Part shown: positions 1-11,970 of the stretch, one piece after another
Numbering within the stretch: position 1 is the stretch's first letter
Layout of the letters: every line of letters starts with the position of its first letter
NCBI GenBank assembly: GCA_040285825.1
Contig: JAUPSS010000005.1
Coordinates: 1,240,001-1,304,000, forward strand
Direction: 5' to 3'
Length of the DNA: 64,000 nt
Origin: Eukaryota sp. TZLM1-RC
Lineage: Eukaryota > Metamonada: BaSk clade
Notes under the pieces: generated by a model
Told to the model about the DNA's origin: nothing
The model's database searches: none
Seen by the model: the letters and a program-made list of their open reading frames with translations, nothing else
Program-made: the position numbers and the translations under genes

Positions 1-535
1 ATATTCCAGTTTAAGAAAAGAATGAATTATTAAATCTTCTGCGATGAATGTCAAATTTTCCACAAATTTTCACACCTTGGCAGATGAATTGATGCAGGAA
101 TAGGGAAAATGCTGAGGAAAAGCTACTATAGTGGTACCACAAGGACGAATGCAACTACTGATCATATGATTACTTACGAGTTTATGGATTCAATTCTTTA
201 TGCATACGAAGTGAAAACTGCGAGATTTTAAAATCACTTATTCGTTCAATGGGTGAAATGATTTAACACAATTCACGATGAAATAGAATGCGAATACCCA
301 AATCAATGACTTCATTGATGTAGTTTCTCGGTTTCTAATAACTTTCATTTGTTATCTTTAAAGCATTTGTTATCTTGGAGTGAAACCATCTTATGAATGT
401 CGGTTCCAAGGTTATGATCGCATATAGTGAGAAAAGGTGACAGAATTGTGGAAGTATGTGAGTCAAACAAAATCCTCCATTCTAGTGAAATTATATTTAT
501 TGAACTTGCACACTTAGATAAATTAATTCACAACT
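1..535. other. No gene recognised
   Basis: AT-rich sequence with no ORF of note on either strand and no repeat that I recognise. It ends at the left target duplication of the group C element that follows. Confidence 0.6.
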
Positions 536-545
536 AATAACCTCC
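536..545. repeat. Target-site duplication, left copy (AATAACCTCC)
   Basis: The 10-mer AATAACCTCC recurs exactly at 2728-2737 and brackets the RT element between them. It marks target-primed integration of a 5'-truncated copy. Confidence 0.75.
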
Positions 546-2678
546 ATGATGGAGTTAGACCAATTGCTATTGGAGAGTCATTAACCAGATTGCTTTCTTC
601 GCTTATTTTTAACAGAATTTCTACTAAAGCAAGGGACTATTTGAAGCCTTTCCAATTTGGTATAAAAACCATTGAAGGTGCTTCTGTTGCTTCAATGACT
701 TCAGATGTTTTTTTCAATAGTCAACATCATCAATATATTTTCAATTTGGATTTCAAAAATGCTTTCAATTCTGTGAAACGTGATTGTATTTTTGATGTGC
801 TTCTTCATGATTTTCCTGAACTTTCTGCATATTTTTATTTATTTTATGGAAAAAAATCAGACTTAGTTTTTGACTCCTTTACCCTTGAATCTTCTTCTGG
901 TGTGAAACAAGGTGATCCTCTTGGCCCTTTGCTGTTTTGTTTGGCTATTCATAATATTATTAAAATGACACAACAAGATTTCCCTGATTTGCGTATTGTT
1001 GCCTATATGGATGACATTTCTATTATTGGCTCTTTTGAAAGCATTTCTAGGGTCTCTGAAGACATTGCGGCGAAATACAAAGAAATTGGTTTAGCTTCGA
1101 ACCCATCTAAATGTCTCTTGATTGGTAGAGAAAAACAATCTTTGATAATTGGAGGAGCTCAGATTCCTTTTATCAATTATAACCAACAAGCTTTTAAGTT
1201 TCTTGGATGTTGGCTTGACAATTTCGATGAAATTTATTCCCATTTAAACAATTTTTTGGAGAAGTTTGACAAGGATCTTAGTTTTATTGCTGAATGTGAC
1301 ATTGAGAAACACATCAAATTTTTTATTTTAAAAATTTGTTATTCTGGAAAATTCACTCATATTTTAAGGTCAACTCCCCCATCGGTATCTCTCAATTTTT
1401 GCAGATCTTTTAACAAACTTCGAGTCAAATTTTTTCTTCTTTATTAGAAGTAAATTAATCTTTAATTCGAAGTCATGTATTTTGTTTAGCAGATTTGGGT
1501 GGAATTGGATTCACCAAATCTTCGATTCTGTGTTAAGCAGCATTTTTGGGAGGTGGTAAAAATTTTGTTTTTGAATTTTTCCAAAGGTTCCCTTTTGATG
1601 TTCATCTGATCAATGGTGAATCAAATTTTTACTTGAATCAACTGCAATTTGAATTAGAAAATTTGCCTAGTGATATCTGGATTCAGTGTTTTCCTCAAAA
1701 TGTTCCAGAAATTCCCACCCGATCACTTCCAAATTTATGTTTTTGCCTGAAAAAGCTTCAGCACCATCTGGTTAAATTATATGAAGGCTTGGATTATGAA
1801 GTAAGACTTGGCTTGGCCAAAACTAAAAATCCCGCTTTCGGTAATTTTTTAAAGGATATTCGTGATAGTTCAGCTGCTGCTGTAGTAACTCAAGTTCCCT
1901 CTGTTGATGGGCTTTTGTTAAAAAACAATGAATGGCTTCTTAACATGCGTTTTCGTTGTTTTCTGTGGCCAAACAATTTTCCCAATCATTTAACTTGTAA
2001 ATGTGGTAAACCTCTTTTGTTTACTCATCTTTTGAACTGCAAACATTTCATTTCGTTTAGAAGCAAAGTGCATAATAACGTCAGGGATCAAATTTATGTA
2101 ATGTGCAAATCATATCGAGTAGATTCCTTTTTAGAACCGCTGTTATCAAAATTAATTCTTGATGATCCCAATATTGATAGTACGCGTTACAACAGAGCTT
2201 CTATGGGTCTGACTAGAGGTGATCTAGTTGTTCCTGGTTTAAATGGTAGTTTTACTATTTTGGACGCCATGTCTATTGACCCTTGTAATTCCTCTAACGA
2301 ACATCTCATTAACTCGGTTGTAAATAATCCTCTTCTTGCAGGCGAAAAATATAAATTGCTAAATATGCGAAACCCATTTCCTCGATTAATGAAAATTCTC
2401 ATGCACAATATAATTTATGTCCCTTTGTATTTTCTTTGCTTGGATCTTTTGGTAAGGCTGCTATGGCTTTCCTTGAAGATTTTGTTGTTGTTTTAAAGGA
2501 AAGAACTGGAAGAATTTTCAATCGTGTTTACTGGCAAAACAGGATTGTATTTTCTGTTTTTAAGGGAATGGTAAAACTGATTTCTGATTCACTGTCTTCT
2601 TTTGGGAAATTTTCTGAATCTTTGGCAATTAATTGTTTTGATGTAGGGGAGGCAGGTTTTGAGGATGTGGAGTTTTAA
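546..2678 (+). pseudogene. Reverse transcriptase/endonuclease of group C element, broken
   Basis: The reading frame opens in RT motif 1-2 (VRPIAIGES) and continues through LDFKNAFNSV, SSSGVKQGDPLGP and AYMDDIS, the catalytic YMDD box near 1002-1013. A frameshift with nearby stops falls at about 1440-1535. The frame then gives the post-RT region (GGGKNFVFEF), the CCHC finger (CKC...H...C, about 1998-2040) and the endonuclease core with RGDLVVPG (about 2215). A second frameshift near 2400 shifts the last 80 residues. Such a protein would nick target DNA and copy its own RNA at the nick. This copy cannot make it whole. The family call is firm; the exact clade is inference. Confidence 0.85.
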
Positions 2679-2727
2679 TTGTGTATTTCATATTTGTTGT
2701 TGAATAAAAATAAATAAATGCAAAAAA
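546..2727 (+). mobile_element. R2-type non-LTR retrotransposon, group C, 5'-truncated copy
   Basis: The element begins inside the RT domain and runs to its own 3' end. That end is a very short 3' UTR after the stop at 2676-2678, with an AATAAA motif near 2703 and a short A-rich tail. It lies between exact 10-bp duplications (536-545, 2728-2737), so the 5' boundary is set by truncation during insertion, not by later deletion. The related minus-strand copy at 7223-9469 has the same layout. Confidence 0.85.
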
Positions 2728-2737
2728 AATAACCTCC
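2728..2737. repeat. Target-site duplication, right copy (AATAACCTCC)
   Basis: Exact partner of 536-545, directly after the A-rich 3' tail of the group C element. Confidence 0.75.
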
Positions 2738-2807
2738 GTTCACAAAATGAGGAACAATATTTCAAAATGATTTATTTCAATTTTATTAGTGTTCTCTTTT
2801 GCGCCCT

Positions 2808-3525
2808 ATGCAGCCCATGACTCTACCCACAGCTTGGGGTCAAGTATGTAGTGATCAGGTTGGTAGCTCACCTTAGTCCCCAGTAAACCCCAATATCACA
2901 GTACCTGTTCATTCTGTCCAACCACAACCCGTAAGTTTCAATTTCAATGATTCACCTCAGGAAGTTCATTATCCTACACCTGTGAAGAAAAGAAAGCTAT
3001 GCAAGATGCTTGCTATTATTGTCCTTGTCGTGTTTCTCCTAGTTGTTGCCATGATATTGATACAACTCTTTTCTTCAGTTGTTATGAAAAACTGCTGCAT
3101 TCAGTTTGGACGGCCACGAAAGAGTTTGGTATGATAATACTGACCTGCCTAAACCTTCTCACTCGGGTTTGGCATCGAATACCCTTCTGTGTCAGAATAA
3201 TAAGTTGTATGTTGGTAGCTGTTTCAGCACTCCCTTTGATGTCAACTGCCTTGATCATCGTCTTTTCCTACATCAACGTCATCATCCAGATTATCGTGCT
3301 GAAAAAACCTCAACAACTGACACTATCAATGGCGTATCTTGTACAATGTTGCAATACGAGCCCGAAAGTGGTGTACGACTCAATTGGTTTATTTCAGATG
3401 ACAGTTTTGTGATGAGGTTTCAACGCAGAGAACGCAGTTTCGGATTTTGGTCCACTGTTATCGAAGAAGACTACACTGATCACAAAAGATTGACTAGTTT
3501 TGATTTTAAGTCACAATTTTGTTAG
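2808..3525 (+). pseudogene. Type II membrane protein gene, with a candidate 33-nt intron and one frameshift
   Basis: An ATG at 2808 starts a 12-codon exon. Removing a GT...AG segment of 33 nt (2844-2876, GTATGT...CCTTAG) joins it in frame to a longer exon. That exon encodes a Pro-rich cytoplasmic part, a basic cluster (KKRK) and one transmembrane helix (residues LAIIVLVVFLLVVAMILI). A separate frame, 3106-3525, then encodes a Cys- and Trp-containing luminal or extracellular domain of about 139 residues ending FKSQFC. The change of frame near 3090-3125 is not explained by any GT-AG pair I tried, so it is a frameshift or a sequence error. I do not recognise the family. Function unknown; membrane topology is inferred from the helix and the basic flank. 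Confidence 0.45.
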
Positions 3526-5449
3526 CTCGATTTGTCACATAAACATTAAGTTTCAACAATTTTGTCATATTCAAACCCATCAACAGAATCCAAAAGCAAT
3601 CCAGCTGAATTAAAAAATGCTTTTTGTCCATCTTTCCTGCAACACACATAATCCAAGTTTCTGCAACTTTTATAGTACATTTTAATTCATTGCACAATCA
3701 AAAGATTCAGCCGACGACATAGCAAAAGAAATTCAAAGTTCATAGGAAACCGTAAAATTCGATATTTACATGACATTTACATGACATTTGGAATTAAATA
3801 GCAAGCCCTCTGTTCAAAAGTCTAGATTTATTTGTGTTTCATGTACTACATTTGGAGCTGAATTCAATAAATAGTTCTATTCAGATCATCACGTGGCTGA
3901 ACTGCCTCATGAATAATCGGATTCATATAGACTCCATTGTGTTTCTGTCAAACAACCTAAGTATTTATTCACCATTACTGCCATTGTCTATCAACATAAT
4001 TCTTTTCATTCAGCGGTGCACTTATTTCATGAATTTGCAGTAAGCTAGAGTTATTTTTTTCAATTATATCTCGTTACTGATCAGAACTGAACCAGTTTTC
4101 TGGTAATTTGAAAATTTTGAGTTTGAAAAGCATGGCAAAAGTGGAAACAACCAAAAACGCCGTCAAAGATATGAGCACCGAATGAAGTAATCATAGATCT
4201 CAGTTTCACAATAAGTAAATATCATTCAGTTTTATTCAATATGTTTCTCATCCAGGTTTAGTTCAATTCAATTCAAATAAAATTTGAAAGAATGTCAAAC
4301 TCTTGATGTTCAAAAATTTATTACTATTGCACTGAGCATCAAGGACACACAAAGTTGAATTGGTCGAATTTGTGAAACATTCGATATCTATTCATTAAGG
4401 TGTAGTAGGTTCCATCCACCGATATGCAAAACAACAGACCTTTTCGTCCTATATAAAAGTTTCCCAAACCAGAGAGGGTGTGATGTGAGCAGAAATACAT
4501 TATATAAATAGTTTTTATTCCTAGTTTCAGTTTACCACGACAGTATGTATGACAGTTTTACTTTTAGTTTCAAACAAAAATTATATCCAAGACACTCATG
4601 AACTGACCATGTACTTCTGTTGTTATACTAATTGTAGACCATGGTAGTAAAATTATAGCACCTGGTTCTTGATCTACTATTGGAAATGGCCTACTTCTTC
4701 CAACAATATTGCAAGTCATGAGCATAACTTTAGTCACAGTATTCAGCATGCTTTACTATAGTAATTCTTTATCAGCGTTCAGCAATTCTGACTCAAACTC
4801 ATCTTCAACCGAAATAGTTGAGAATGTGACGCAGTGGTTTCTATTAATTTGATTTTATTAAATTCGAATTACTCATTGTGTTATTTAAAGCCAAAAGAAT
4901 TTGTATGACACCAGGCTACTCTATGAAAAGGTATTGCTATGAAAATACAGTATGACCCCTACATTTTCTACTATTCGACAGATGTAACAGTTGTTTATTG
5001 TTGTTATTGGAATAACTACAATATTAGAATAACTAAAAGAATTGCTTCACCTTAATTGTTATTGTTAAACATCATCCTTGAGAAATTATTGAAAAACCAA
5101 TGAAGTAAGAGCTCTTCAAACATCAGCATTCCTAAGATCCCAACCTGATACTTGAGTGCGAGGGTGAAGGGCGCGGAATTTAAATTTTTTGCCGTTTGAC
5201 ATTGGAATAACCATCACTAGTTTTACGATTTAAATTGTTTTTGTTACGCTTTTTTCTTGATACACAATCTATCGCCAAGGAAGAACTGTGGAAATTGGAT
5301 GCCTACTAACTGTTTTTAAAAAGGGGCCAAGGAGATTGTTGTCACAAAAAGATGAAGAAAAAAATAAAAATCAATAACTAAATTAATATTTAAATTTTTG
5401 TATATTTTAGCCTAATGTACTGAAACTGAGCATATCACTTCCTTCCTAT
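3526..5449. other. Long intergenic stretch, no gene recognised
   Basis: AT-rich, with only short random ORFs on both strands. No RT, LRR or transposase motif, no clear tandem repeat and no tRNA-like fold was seen. Confidence 0.5.
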
Positions 5450-6145
5450 ATGAACTGGTTTTCAGGGAATATCGGTAATTTTTTTGAAAAACCATGCCCT
5501 GGCATCCTTCGTGTCTTAGGCATCGCTCATTTTGATGATAAGATCGACACTATCATGGAACATACCAATTCCTCCCTTCCAGGTCCTTCTCCTTTCTCAC
5601 GTGAAGTTCTCCACCTAGCCAAGCATCCATGCTCTGCAAAGATGTTACAAAAAAATCTCGTTGCTCGTGCAGAGAATCTTGTTGCTTGTGTTTGTCTTAA
5701 AGATAATCAGCATGTGAAAATGCTTGGCCTTATCAATAACTATATTATGATAAGTATGGAGTATGTGCATTTGCTCAAGCCTTTAAGACAAATTCAAAAT
5801 TGGAAGCACTTGGTTGTACCTCGAACAAATTCAACCATATTGGTTGTAAAGCAATAGCTGAGGCTTTGAAAGTTAATTTTGCGATAAAAGAGCTCAATTA
5901 TTTGATAGCCCAATTGGTGATGTTGGTATTCGATACCTTGCTAATGCGTTGCAATCAAATAGTTCATTGGTTGATCTTGACCTTCGTCGAAGTAAATGTA
6001 GTAATCAAAAGCTGCTGCTTTGAGTGAAGTTTTAGAGGTTAACAGTGGTATTGAAGTGCTTTGGTTACCCGATAATAATATTAGTTACCAAGGTGCTTTT
6101 GGCTCAAGTAATGTTGGCAAATTCAAAAGTTAAGTTGAAGCTTGT
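5450..6145 (+). pseudogene. Leucine-rich-repeat (ribonuclease-inhibitor/NLRC3-like) gene remnant
   Basis: Three frames have to be combined. The 5' part (5450-5730) reads HLAKHPCSAKMLQKNLVAR and similar. From about 5740 the LRR pattern appears: SKLEALGCTSNKFNHIGCKA followed by IAEALKVN. A frame change follows, then IGDVGIRYLANALQSNSSL and then SEVLEVNSGIEVLWLPDNNI. The 28-residue spacing and the 'G...IA.AL..N..L..L.L..N.I' pattern are typical of RI-type LRRs. At least two frameshifts and a stop make it non-coding. The missing 5' start suggests a fragment of a larger protein. Confidence 0.6.
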
Positions 6146-7059
6146 ATTCGACCAAATAACTGAAAAAACAGGGAAAGCTTGGAAGAAGGTTTTGTGTTAG
6201 GATTAGTTTCTAATTGTAAATAAATCATTTTCTAGATATAATCAAATGACTTTTAATCTTGAATAAAAATCTTGTGGTATTTGAATAAAAAATACTTACT
6301 ACTGCCAACATTAAACAAATGACAAATGTGATAACCCTAAGTACGAATTAGCTACGCACTAACGGAACCGTTTTAAATATACGTATAATCAAAGTGTATC
6401 ACTTACAACATTGCCTTTTTCGACTGAATGAAAAGGAATTTATTGATTTTTTTTCAACTTTGGATTCAACAACGCATTAATCACCACAGTTAATGAAAAC
6501 TACAATTTCCTATCAATACCAGAGGTCGTTAGAGTTGCAGTCCTTTTTATTGCTAAGATGACCAATCCTCCTGTCAAAGAGTATGAAAGAGTTTGTTTAG
6601 AGTTTGGATAAGAATATTCTAGAAGTTTCCGAAAAGTGATTAAAAGGAGAGGTTTGTTTCTCCCTCCCTGGGTCAACCTACCGTTAACTCACTTTCTGTC
6701 ACGGATTCAAATTTCTTCTTTTCTTTGCCAAAGAGATGTCGCTAACCAACAGTGACTCTGATACGGACTAAAACGTCGCAGTAGAGATTCTACCCATCAG
6801 ATCTAGCTCATTTTTTTCACTTCCATCCCCCCCCTCAGTTATACTCGACATTTTTCTAAAAAAATGAATTCAAACAACGACCAATTTGCCGGAAAAACCA
6901 AAAAACTCGAACAATGCTCATCGTTGTTTGTCGTGTGATGAACAACTTGGTCACAAAATAATATAAACAAATGTGAAGACGGCAGTAAAACTGTTTCAAA
7001 TTCTGAGACTGCCACTATGTTCAAAAATATTTTTTATATTTCCAAAAATAATTTTAAAT
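6146..7059. other. Intergenic; possible zinc-knuckle relic of an RT element near 6880-6960
   Basis: Mostly featureless. On the plus strand about 6898-6960 can be read as AHRCLSCDEQLGHK. This resembles the N-terminal C..C....H knuckle of these elements and lies just upstream of RT remnants at 7060, so it may be the 5' end of the same dead copy. The match is short and has a stop straight after. Confidence 0.3.
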
Positions 7060-7222
7060 TAATAATCAATTCGCTGAAGGTACCATTAATTGATTATACC
7101 TCAACTAGTTTCTGATTACTTGGCTTTTAATAGGTTCTACTAAAATGACGTTTGATAGCCTTAAAAACTATTTGAATTCAATTAAGGAAGATCTTGAAGT
7201 TATTAAGACCCTTGAATTGGAG
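7060..7222 (+). pseudogene. R2-type RT relic, left part (interrupted by group C element)
   Basis: Plus-strand codons read KVPLIDYTSTSF, then a stop, then LLGF, which lines up with 'PFINYNQQAFKFLGCW' of the intact RTs. They then read MTFDSLKNYLNSIKEDLEV and KTLELE, matching the segment before the conserved 'EKHIKF' box. The match stops exactly at the 11-bp duplication TTGAATTGGAG and resumes at 9481. The relic carries several stops. Confidence 0.7.
7212..7222. repeat. Target-site duplication, left copy (TTGAATTGGAG)
   Basis: Exact 11-mer shared with 9470-9480; both flank the minus-strand group C element. Confidence 0.8.
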
Positions 7223-9469
7223 TTTTTTTATTTAAATATAATTTTATTCTAAACCTATAAATCAACATCTAAAAAATCCATCTCTCCCAAAACAAAAACA
7301 CTAGATGCAACTCTCTCATAGTGAGATCCAAGAGAAAGCAAAGCATCAGAAACCATCTTTAACATCCCCTTAAAAATAGAAAACACAATTCTATTTTGCC
7401 AAAAAAATCTGTTGAAATTTCTGCCAGTTCTTCTCCTTACAATCATTTCAAAATCATCCAAAAAACGTAAAGCAGTTGGTGCAAGTGAACCAAAAAGGGA
7501 AAATACAAATGGATACAAATTGTATTTTGCGTGCTGTAGACTGGCCAAAGATTAGATTAGATAGATTAGATAGATTGGACAAAGGTTCATTGTATTTTTT
7601 GAATTTAAAATTTTCAGCATTTGAAAGGGGATTATGAATTTCAGAATTAACAAGCCTTTCATTTGAGGCATTACAAGGATCAATAGACATTACATTCCAA
7701 TAAAATGAAACTTCCATCTAATCCAGGTAATATAACATCACCTCTATTATTCTTATGAAAATCATCTTCAGCATCAAACAGATTTGACAACAGAGGTTCC
7801 AAGAAGAATTCAATTCTATGAGATTTACACATACAATATAACTACTCTCTTACAGCATCATGAACCTTGCTTCTAAAAGTAATAAAATGTTTACAATTTA
7901 ACAGATGAGTAGTTGTAATTTCTCGAGAACATTTACAAATAAAATTATGAGGTAAATTATCAGGCCAGATAGAGGAACGAAATCTCATATTAAAATTCCA
8001 AGCAGAATCGGTTAAGAGAGTACCATAAACTTGGGGAATTGTTGTTGCTAAGGCGGAAGAAGTACTGTCACACATATCTTGTAAAAGATTTGCAAAAGCG
8101 GGATTCTATTTCTTGGCCAAGCCAAGTCTAACATCAAAATCCAAGCTTTCAAAAATCTTTGACAATTTTTGTTGAAGCTTTTTACAGCAAAACTGTAAAT
8201 TAAAAAGAGATCGGTTTGGAATTTCTTGAATTGATTGAGGAAAACATTTGGTCCAAATTTGTGGCGGCAATTTTTCAAGTTCACAAGATAACTCATACAA
8301 ATAAGGACTGCAATTGGGAACTAACAGATGAGAATCATCAGGAAATCTACGAGAAAATTCTTAAATAAAATTTTTGCCACCGCCCAAGAATGCTGATTGA
8401 CACAAAATTGAAGATTTAGTAAATCCAATACCCCCCAAATTTGCTGAAGAAAATAAGTGACTTTTCAACATTCCTGGTTCTACATCCAATAAATCAGCAA
8501 AAAATTCTGTTACCAATGAATTAAATGAGCGACAAAAATCTAATGCTGTGGAAGGAGCACAAGATCTCAAAATGTGGGTTATTCTCCCAGTGTAGCAAAT
8601 TTTAAGCATGATAAATTTAATATGCTTTTCTATATCTAAAGAAGAAATTGAATCGAGTTCAATTTTCATTTGTTCTAAAATAATTTGCAATTCATTATGA
8701 ATTTGAGGCACATTTCCTAACCAACAACCAAGGAACTTAAAAGCATCACTACTATAATTCGTAAAAGGGACAATAGAATGGTTTATCACGAGGTCTTGAG
8801 CAGAAGAGCCAATCAGAAGACATTTGCTGGCATTAAGATGAAGCCCAATATTTTCATATGAATCGGCGATTTCTTGAGCAACCAATTCTAGTAAATCAAA
8901 TGAACCAATCAAGGATATATCATCCATATAAGCAACTATTTTTATGGAAGGGTATTTTTGCTTAATGATATTTAAAGTTTTGTGAATAGCTAAACAAAAC
9001 AATAATGGACCTAAAGGATCACCTTGCTTCAAACCAGAAGATGATTTAAGATCAAATGAATTAAAAATTAAATCTGATTCTTTCCCATAAAAATGGTAAA
9101 AAAAACTCGATAGCTCAGGAAAATCAGATTTAATAACTTCAAAAATTGCTTCTCGCTTTACAGAATTGAAAGCATTTTTAAAGTCGAGATTAAAAATAAA
9201 ATTATTTTCCTCTGCATTAAAAAAGGTATCAGAGGCAATAGCAGCAACAGAAGCACCATCAATTGTTTTGATTCCAAATTGATGAGGATTTAAAAATGTA
9301 GAAGCTTTGTCTTTGACACGATCAAAGACAATTGATGCCAGCAAACGAGAAAGAGATTCACCAACAGCAATTGGGCGTATTCCATTAGGTTTGATTCCGT
9401 TTCCAGGCTTTACTAAAGCAATCAGACGTGCTGCGAGTAATTCAAATGGAGGATTCATTTTCAAAACAA
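7223..9469 (-). mobile_element. R2-type retrotransposon, group C, 5'-truncated, inserted in another RT relic
   Basis: On the minus strand the copy runs from the region before RT motif 1 (9469) to a short 3' UTR and T-rich/A-rich tail (7223-7255). It is bracketed by an exact 11-bp duplication. The sequence on its two sides (7060-7222 and 9481-9830) forms one continuous plus-strand RT relic, so the insertion is nested and younger than that relic. Confidence 0.85.
7255..9464 (-). pseudogene. Reverse transcriptase/endonuclease of group C, broken
   Basis: The first 367 codons (9464-8361) are open and hold the RT core: GIRPIAVGESLSRLL, LDFKNAFNSVKRE, SSSGLKQGDPLGPLLFCLAI and AYMDDISLIG. The frame is then lost after GGGKNFI. 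The rest survives as pieces in different frames: a post-RT helix region (8300-8106), the CCHC finger CKCSREITTTHLLNC (about 7905-7950), and the endonuclease tail ending FVLGEMDFLDVDL. Close to the copy at 546-2727. Not functional as it stands. Confidence 0.85.
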
Positions 9470-9480
9470 TTGAATTGGAG
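9470..9480. repeat. Target-site duplication, right copy (TTGAATTGGAG)
   Basis: Exact partner of 7212-7222. Confidence 0.8.
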
Positions 9481-9830
9481 TAGCATCTTAAATTTGTTCT
9501 TTTGAAAACATATTATGCTAAAAAATACCCATTTAGTTCGATCGTTACCTCCATCAGTAACTTCCAATTTTTGTAGACAATTCAAAAAAATTACGTGTAG
9601 AATTTTTGGCTTTTTTAATGTATGTTGATCCAACAATTTTGAAGAATCAATTTTTTTATGATGTTCAACTTGGCGGTGTTGGTATTAATTCTTCAACGCA
9701 ATTGACAAAATCATTGATTGGTGGTGGGAAAAATTTTGTTTTTGAATTTTCTAGACAATATCATTTTGCCGAAAATGTTGAAACCACAAATAGGCTAACT
9801 GACGGAAAAAGTGTCAACATTAGCTCCTGA
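9481..9830 (+). pseudogene. R2-type RT relic, right part
   Basis: Continues the relic of 7060-7222: HLKFVLLKTYYAK, then SNFQFL and a stop. The open part 9606-9830 contains QLGGVGINSSTQLTKSLIGG and GKNFVFEF, the conserved post-RT 'GG.GF.......F.GGGKN' block. It ends abruptly before the group B relic that starts near 9850. Confidence 0.7.
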
Positions 9831-11143
9831 ATTAGGGCAATGATGTCTCCCTATAGTAATTCAAGAAATTCCAAAATGAAGTTGTTTTTTCATTTTTTTC
9901 TATTTTTTCTGTGTGTTGCTAAAGCAGGTTCAATAAAAAAGCAAAAAAGAATTTATTACCCTTTCAATATGGAATTTAAACAACTGATGAAGTCTATCAG
10001 CGATATTTGCTTCAAATGTATTATTTCAGCAAAAAATGAATCCAATGTTTGTATGTCATTGGATTTTAGTAATTCATTCAATTCACTCAGTCTTCGCAAT
10101 ATCCATGGTGTTTTATTGCAATATATGCCGGAATGAATATTGTATTTTCAATCAACATATTGCACATATTCTAATTTACATTTTGGTAATTCCATTTTGA
10201 GTTCATCAAGTGGTGTAAAGCAAGGAGTTTCGTTAGGACCTCTTTTGTTTTGTTTGGCCATTCATCCTATTTTATTGCAAATTCAAGAGATGTTTCCTTC
10301 GCTAAAAATGATTGCATATATGGATGATGTTGTTCTGATTGGTGATTTTGATATCGTGAAACAAGCAACTGTATGATTTAAAGGATTATTTACCAGAATT
10401 GGTCTCCGACTTAATTTATTCAAATGTGTTTCGTTTTCGAATTCTCCAGTTTCCACAATAGTTGATGGTATTGAAATTCAAGCCAAATTATATTCAATTG
10501 GTGACATTTGTTATTTGGGTTCGTTTTTAAGAAATAATGATGAAATTACCAACAAATTGTTTGAAAAGTTGGATCTCAATTTCCGACAAAATTGACCCAA
10601 TGATGCATTTAAATATACAAAAACACATCATATTTACCATTATAAGACTGTGTTTTAGTTCCAACTTCAATCATATATTTCGATCTACAAATCCCCTTGT
10701 CACTAGGCCTTTACCTCAAAAGTTTAATGAGTTAAGTGTAAAAGTTTTTTCACAATTACTGGGATGTAAAATGTTCCAAATTCTAGACCATGCTTATCTT
10801 AGTCCACATTATGGCGGTTTAGGTTGGACGAAGGCTTCTATTCTTACTTCGTGTGCTTTCATTGGTGAATGCAGAAATGAAATCTTTGAGTTTTCCGAAA
10901 TATTTGCAGATTGAGTAGATTTATTGATGACAACGCCGAATTCCACTGTTTTTGCATTAAATGAAGATATTCCAAAAATTGATGCAGAAAAATGGGGTCT
11001 ATGCTTTGCCAAATCATTCAATGGCAATTTTCCTGAAAAAAAATGTTTTAAATTTAAAATACACTCTTCGAACATTAAAAAACGATTGACTGGAATGTAT
11101 GAAGAAGATCTTTATAATAATATATATGCAGTTCGGTCATTTT

Positions 11144-11156
11144 AAATCAGGATCTT
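11144..11156. repeat. Target-site duplication, left copy (AAATCAGGATCTT)
   Basis: Exact 13-mer repeated at 11452-11464. It corresponds to 'AAATCAAGATCTTCACTC' in the uninterrupted group B copy near 37404, which confirms the empty site. Confidence 0.85.
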
Positions 11157-11451
11157 TTTTTCAATTTATTTATTTTTAAAACTGGAATAATTACTGAGAT
11201 AAAAAAACCCATCTAGAATCCAATATCCTCCAAACAAGCGTCACTGTTACTGAACCTACTCACAGTATTACGTTCATATTCTACACCAATAGACAAAAGT
11301 GCATTTGAAATCATTGTTGGAATAGACTTGAAAATGCAAAAAACAATTCCATTTAACCAGAAAGTGGAGTTCATTGTCTTCACCAGATCTATTCAGTAAC
11401 ATTTTTTTGAAATTTTCACAAAAGTGTAACCCTGAAGGTCCAATATTGCCA
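11157..11451 (-). mobile_element. Group A R2-type element, short 3' fragment inserted in a group B relic
   Basis: Minus strand, about 295 bp. It holds the last part of the group A ORF (FGNIGPSGLHF...FKSI, ending DACLEDI) and the short 3' UTR with AATAA and ATTCCAG, then an A/T tail. Bracketed by an exact 13-bp duplication. A nearly identical 3' end is present at 14344, 16167 and 62037. Confidence 0.85.
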
Positions 11452-11970
11452 AAATCAGGATCTTCACTCATTGTTGTTGGAAAAGGGTGTTTGTTAAAAC
11501 AAGTCGTCAGATTCTTCACTTTTTGTAACCATTGTACCACGAAGATTTGGATTGTGTGTTACTTATGAAGCATTTGTAACAAAAATAAGAAAACATTTGA
11601 ATATCCCCATTAATCAATTATCATCAAAAGAACAATGTATTTGTTCGAATTGACCTCAACTCATTTTGCTCCATGCTCTGAATTGTTCTAAATTGAAAAC
11701 TTATCGTTCTTCATCACATGATGCTGTTAGAGACACTGTTTTCAATATGGCACAAAGATATTGTTGTGCATCATATTGTTCCGTCTTGGTCCTCACTGCT
11801 GTTAGAAGCATAGTTGCACTAGGACACCTTGCTAGTTTATTTTCCTCTAGAACCAAAAGTTGAAAATGTCACTTTTATTTAAACCATCAGTTTGTGAACC
11901 CTGTTTGTCGTCATCGCCGTGGTTCGTATCCCTGTAAACGAGAAAGATTTTGAATCGTCACAACATCAAA

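Larger units (their letters stand above)
9850..11860 (+). pseudogene. Group B R2-type element, degraded copy
   Basis: About 2 kb matches the full-length group B element at 34943-38278 from the pre-RT region to the CCHC finger. Recognisable pieces are LPFNMEF-type RT start (9950), SSSGVKQGVSLGPLLFCLAI (about 10200; the usual D is V), AYMDDVVLIGDFDIVKQATV with a TGA straight after (10374-10376), the thumb region (10537-10914), and HALNCSKLKTYRSSSHDAVR (about 11668-11730). A group A insert interrupts it at 11157-11451. It has several frameshifts and no intact endonuclease. The loss of the QGD aspartate suggests long inactivity. Confidence 0.8.

Noticed and set aside
2187-2408. Minus-strand 73-codon ORF
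   Set aside because: Antisense shadow of the group C endonuclease region.
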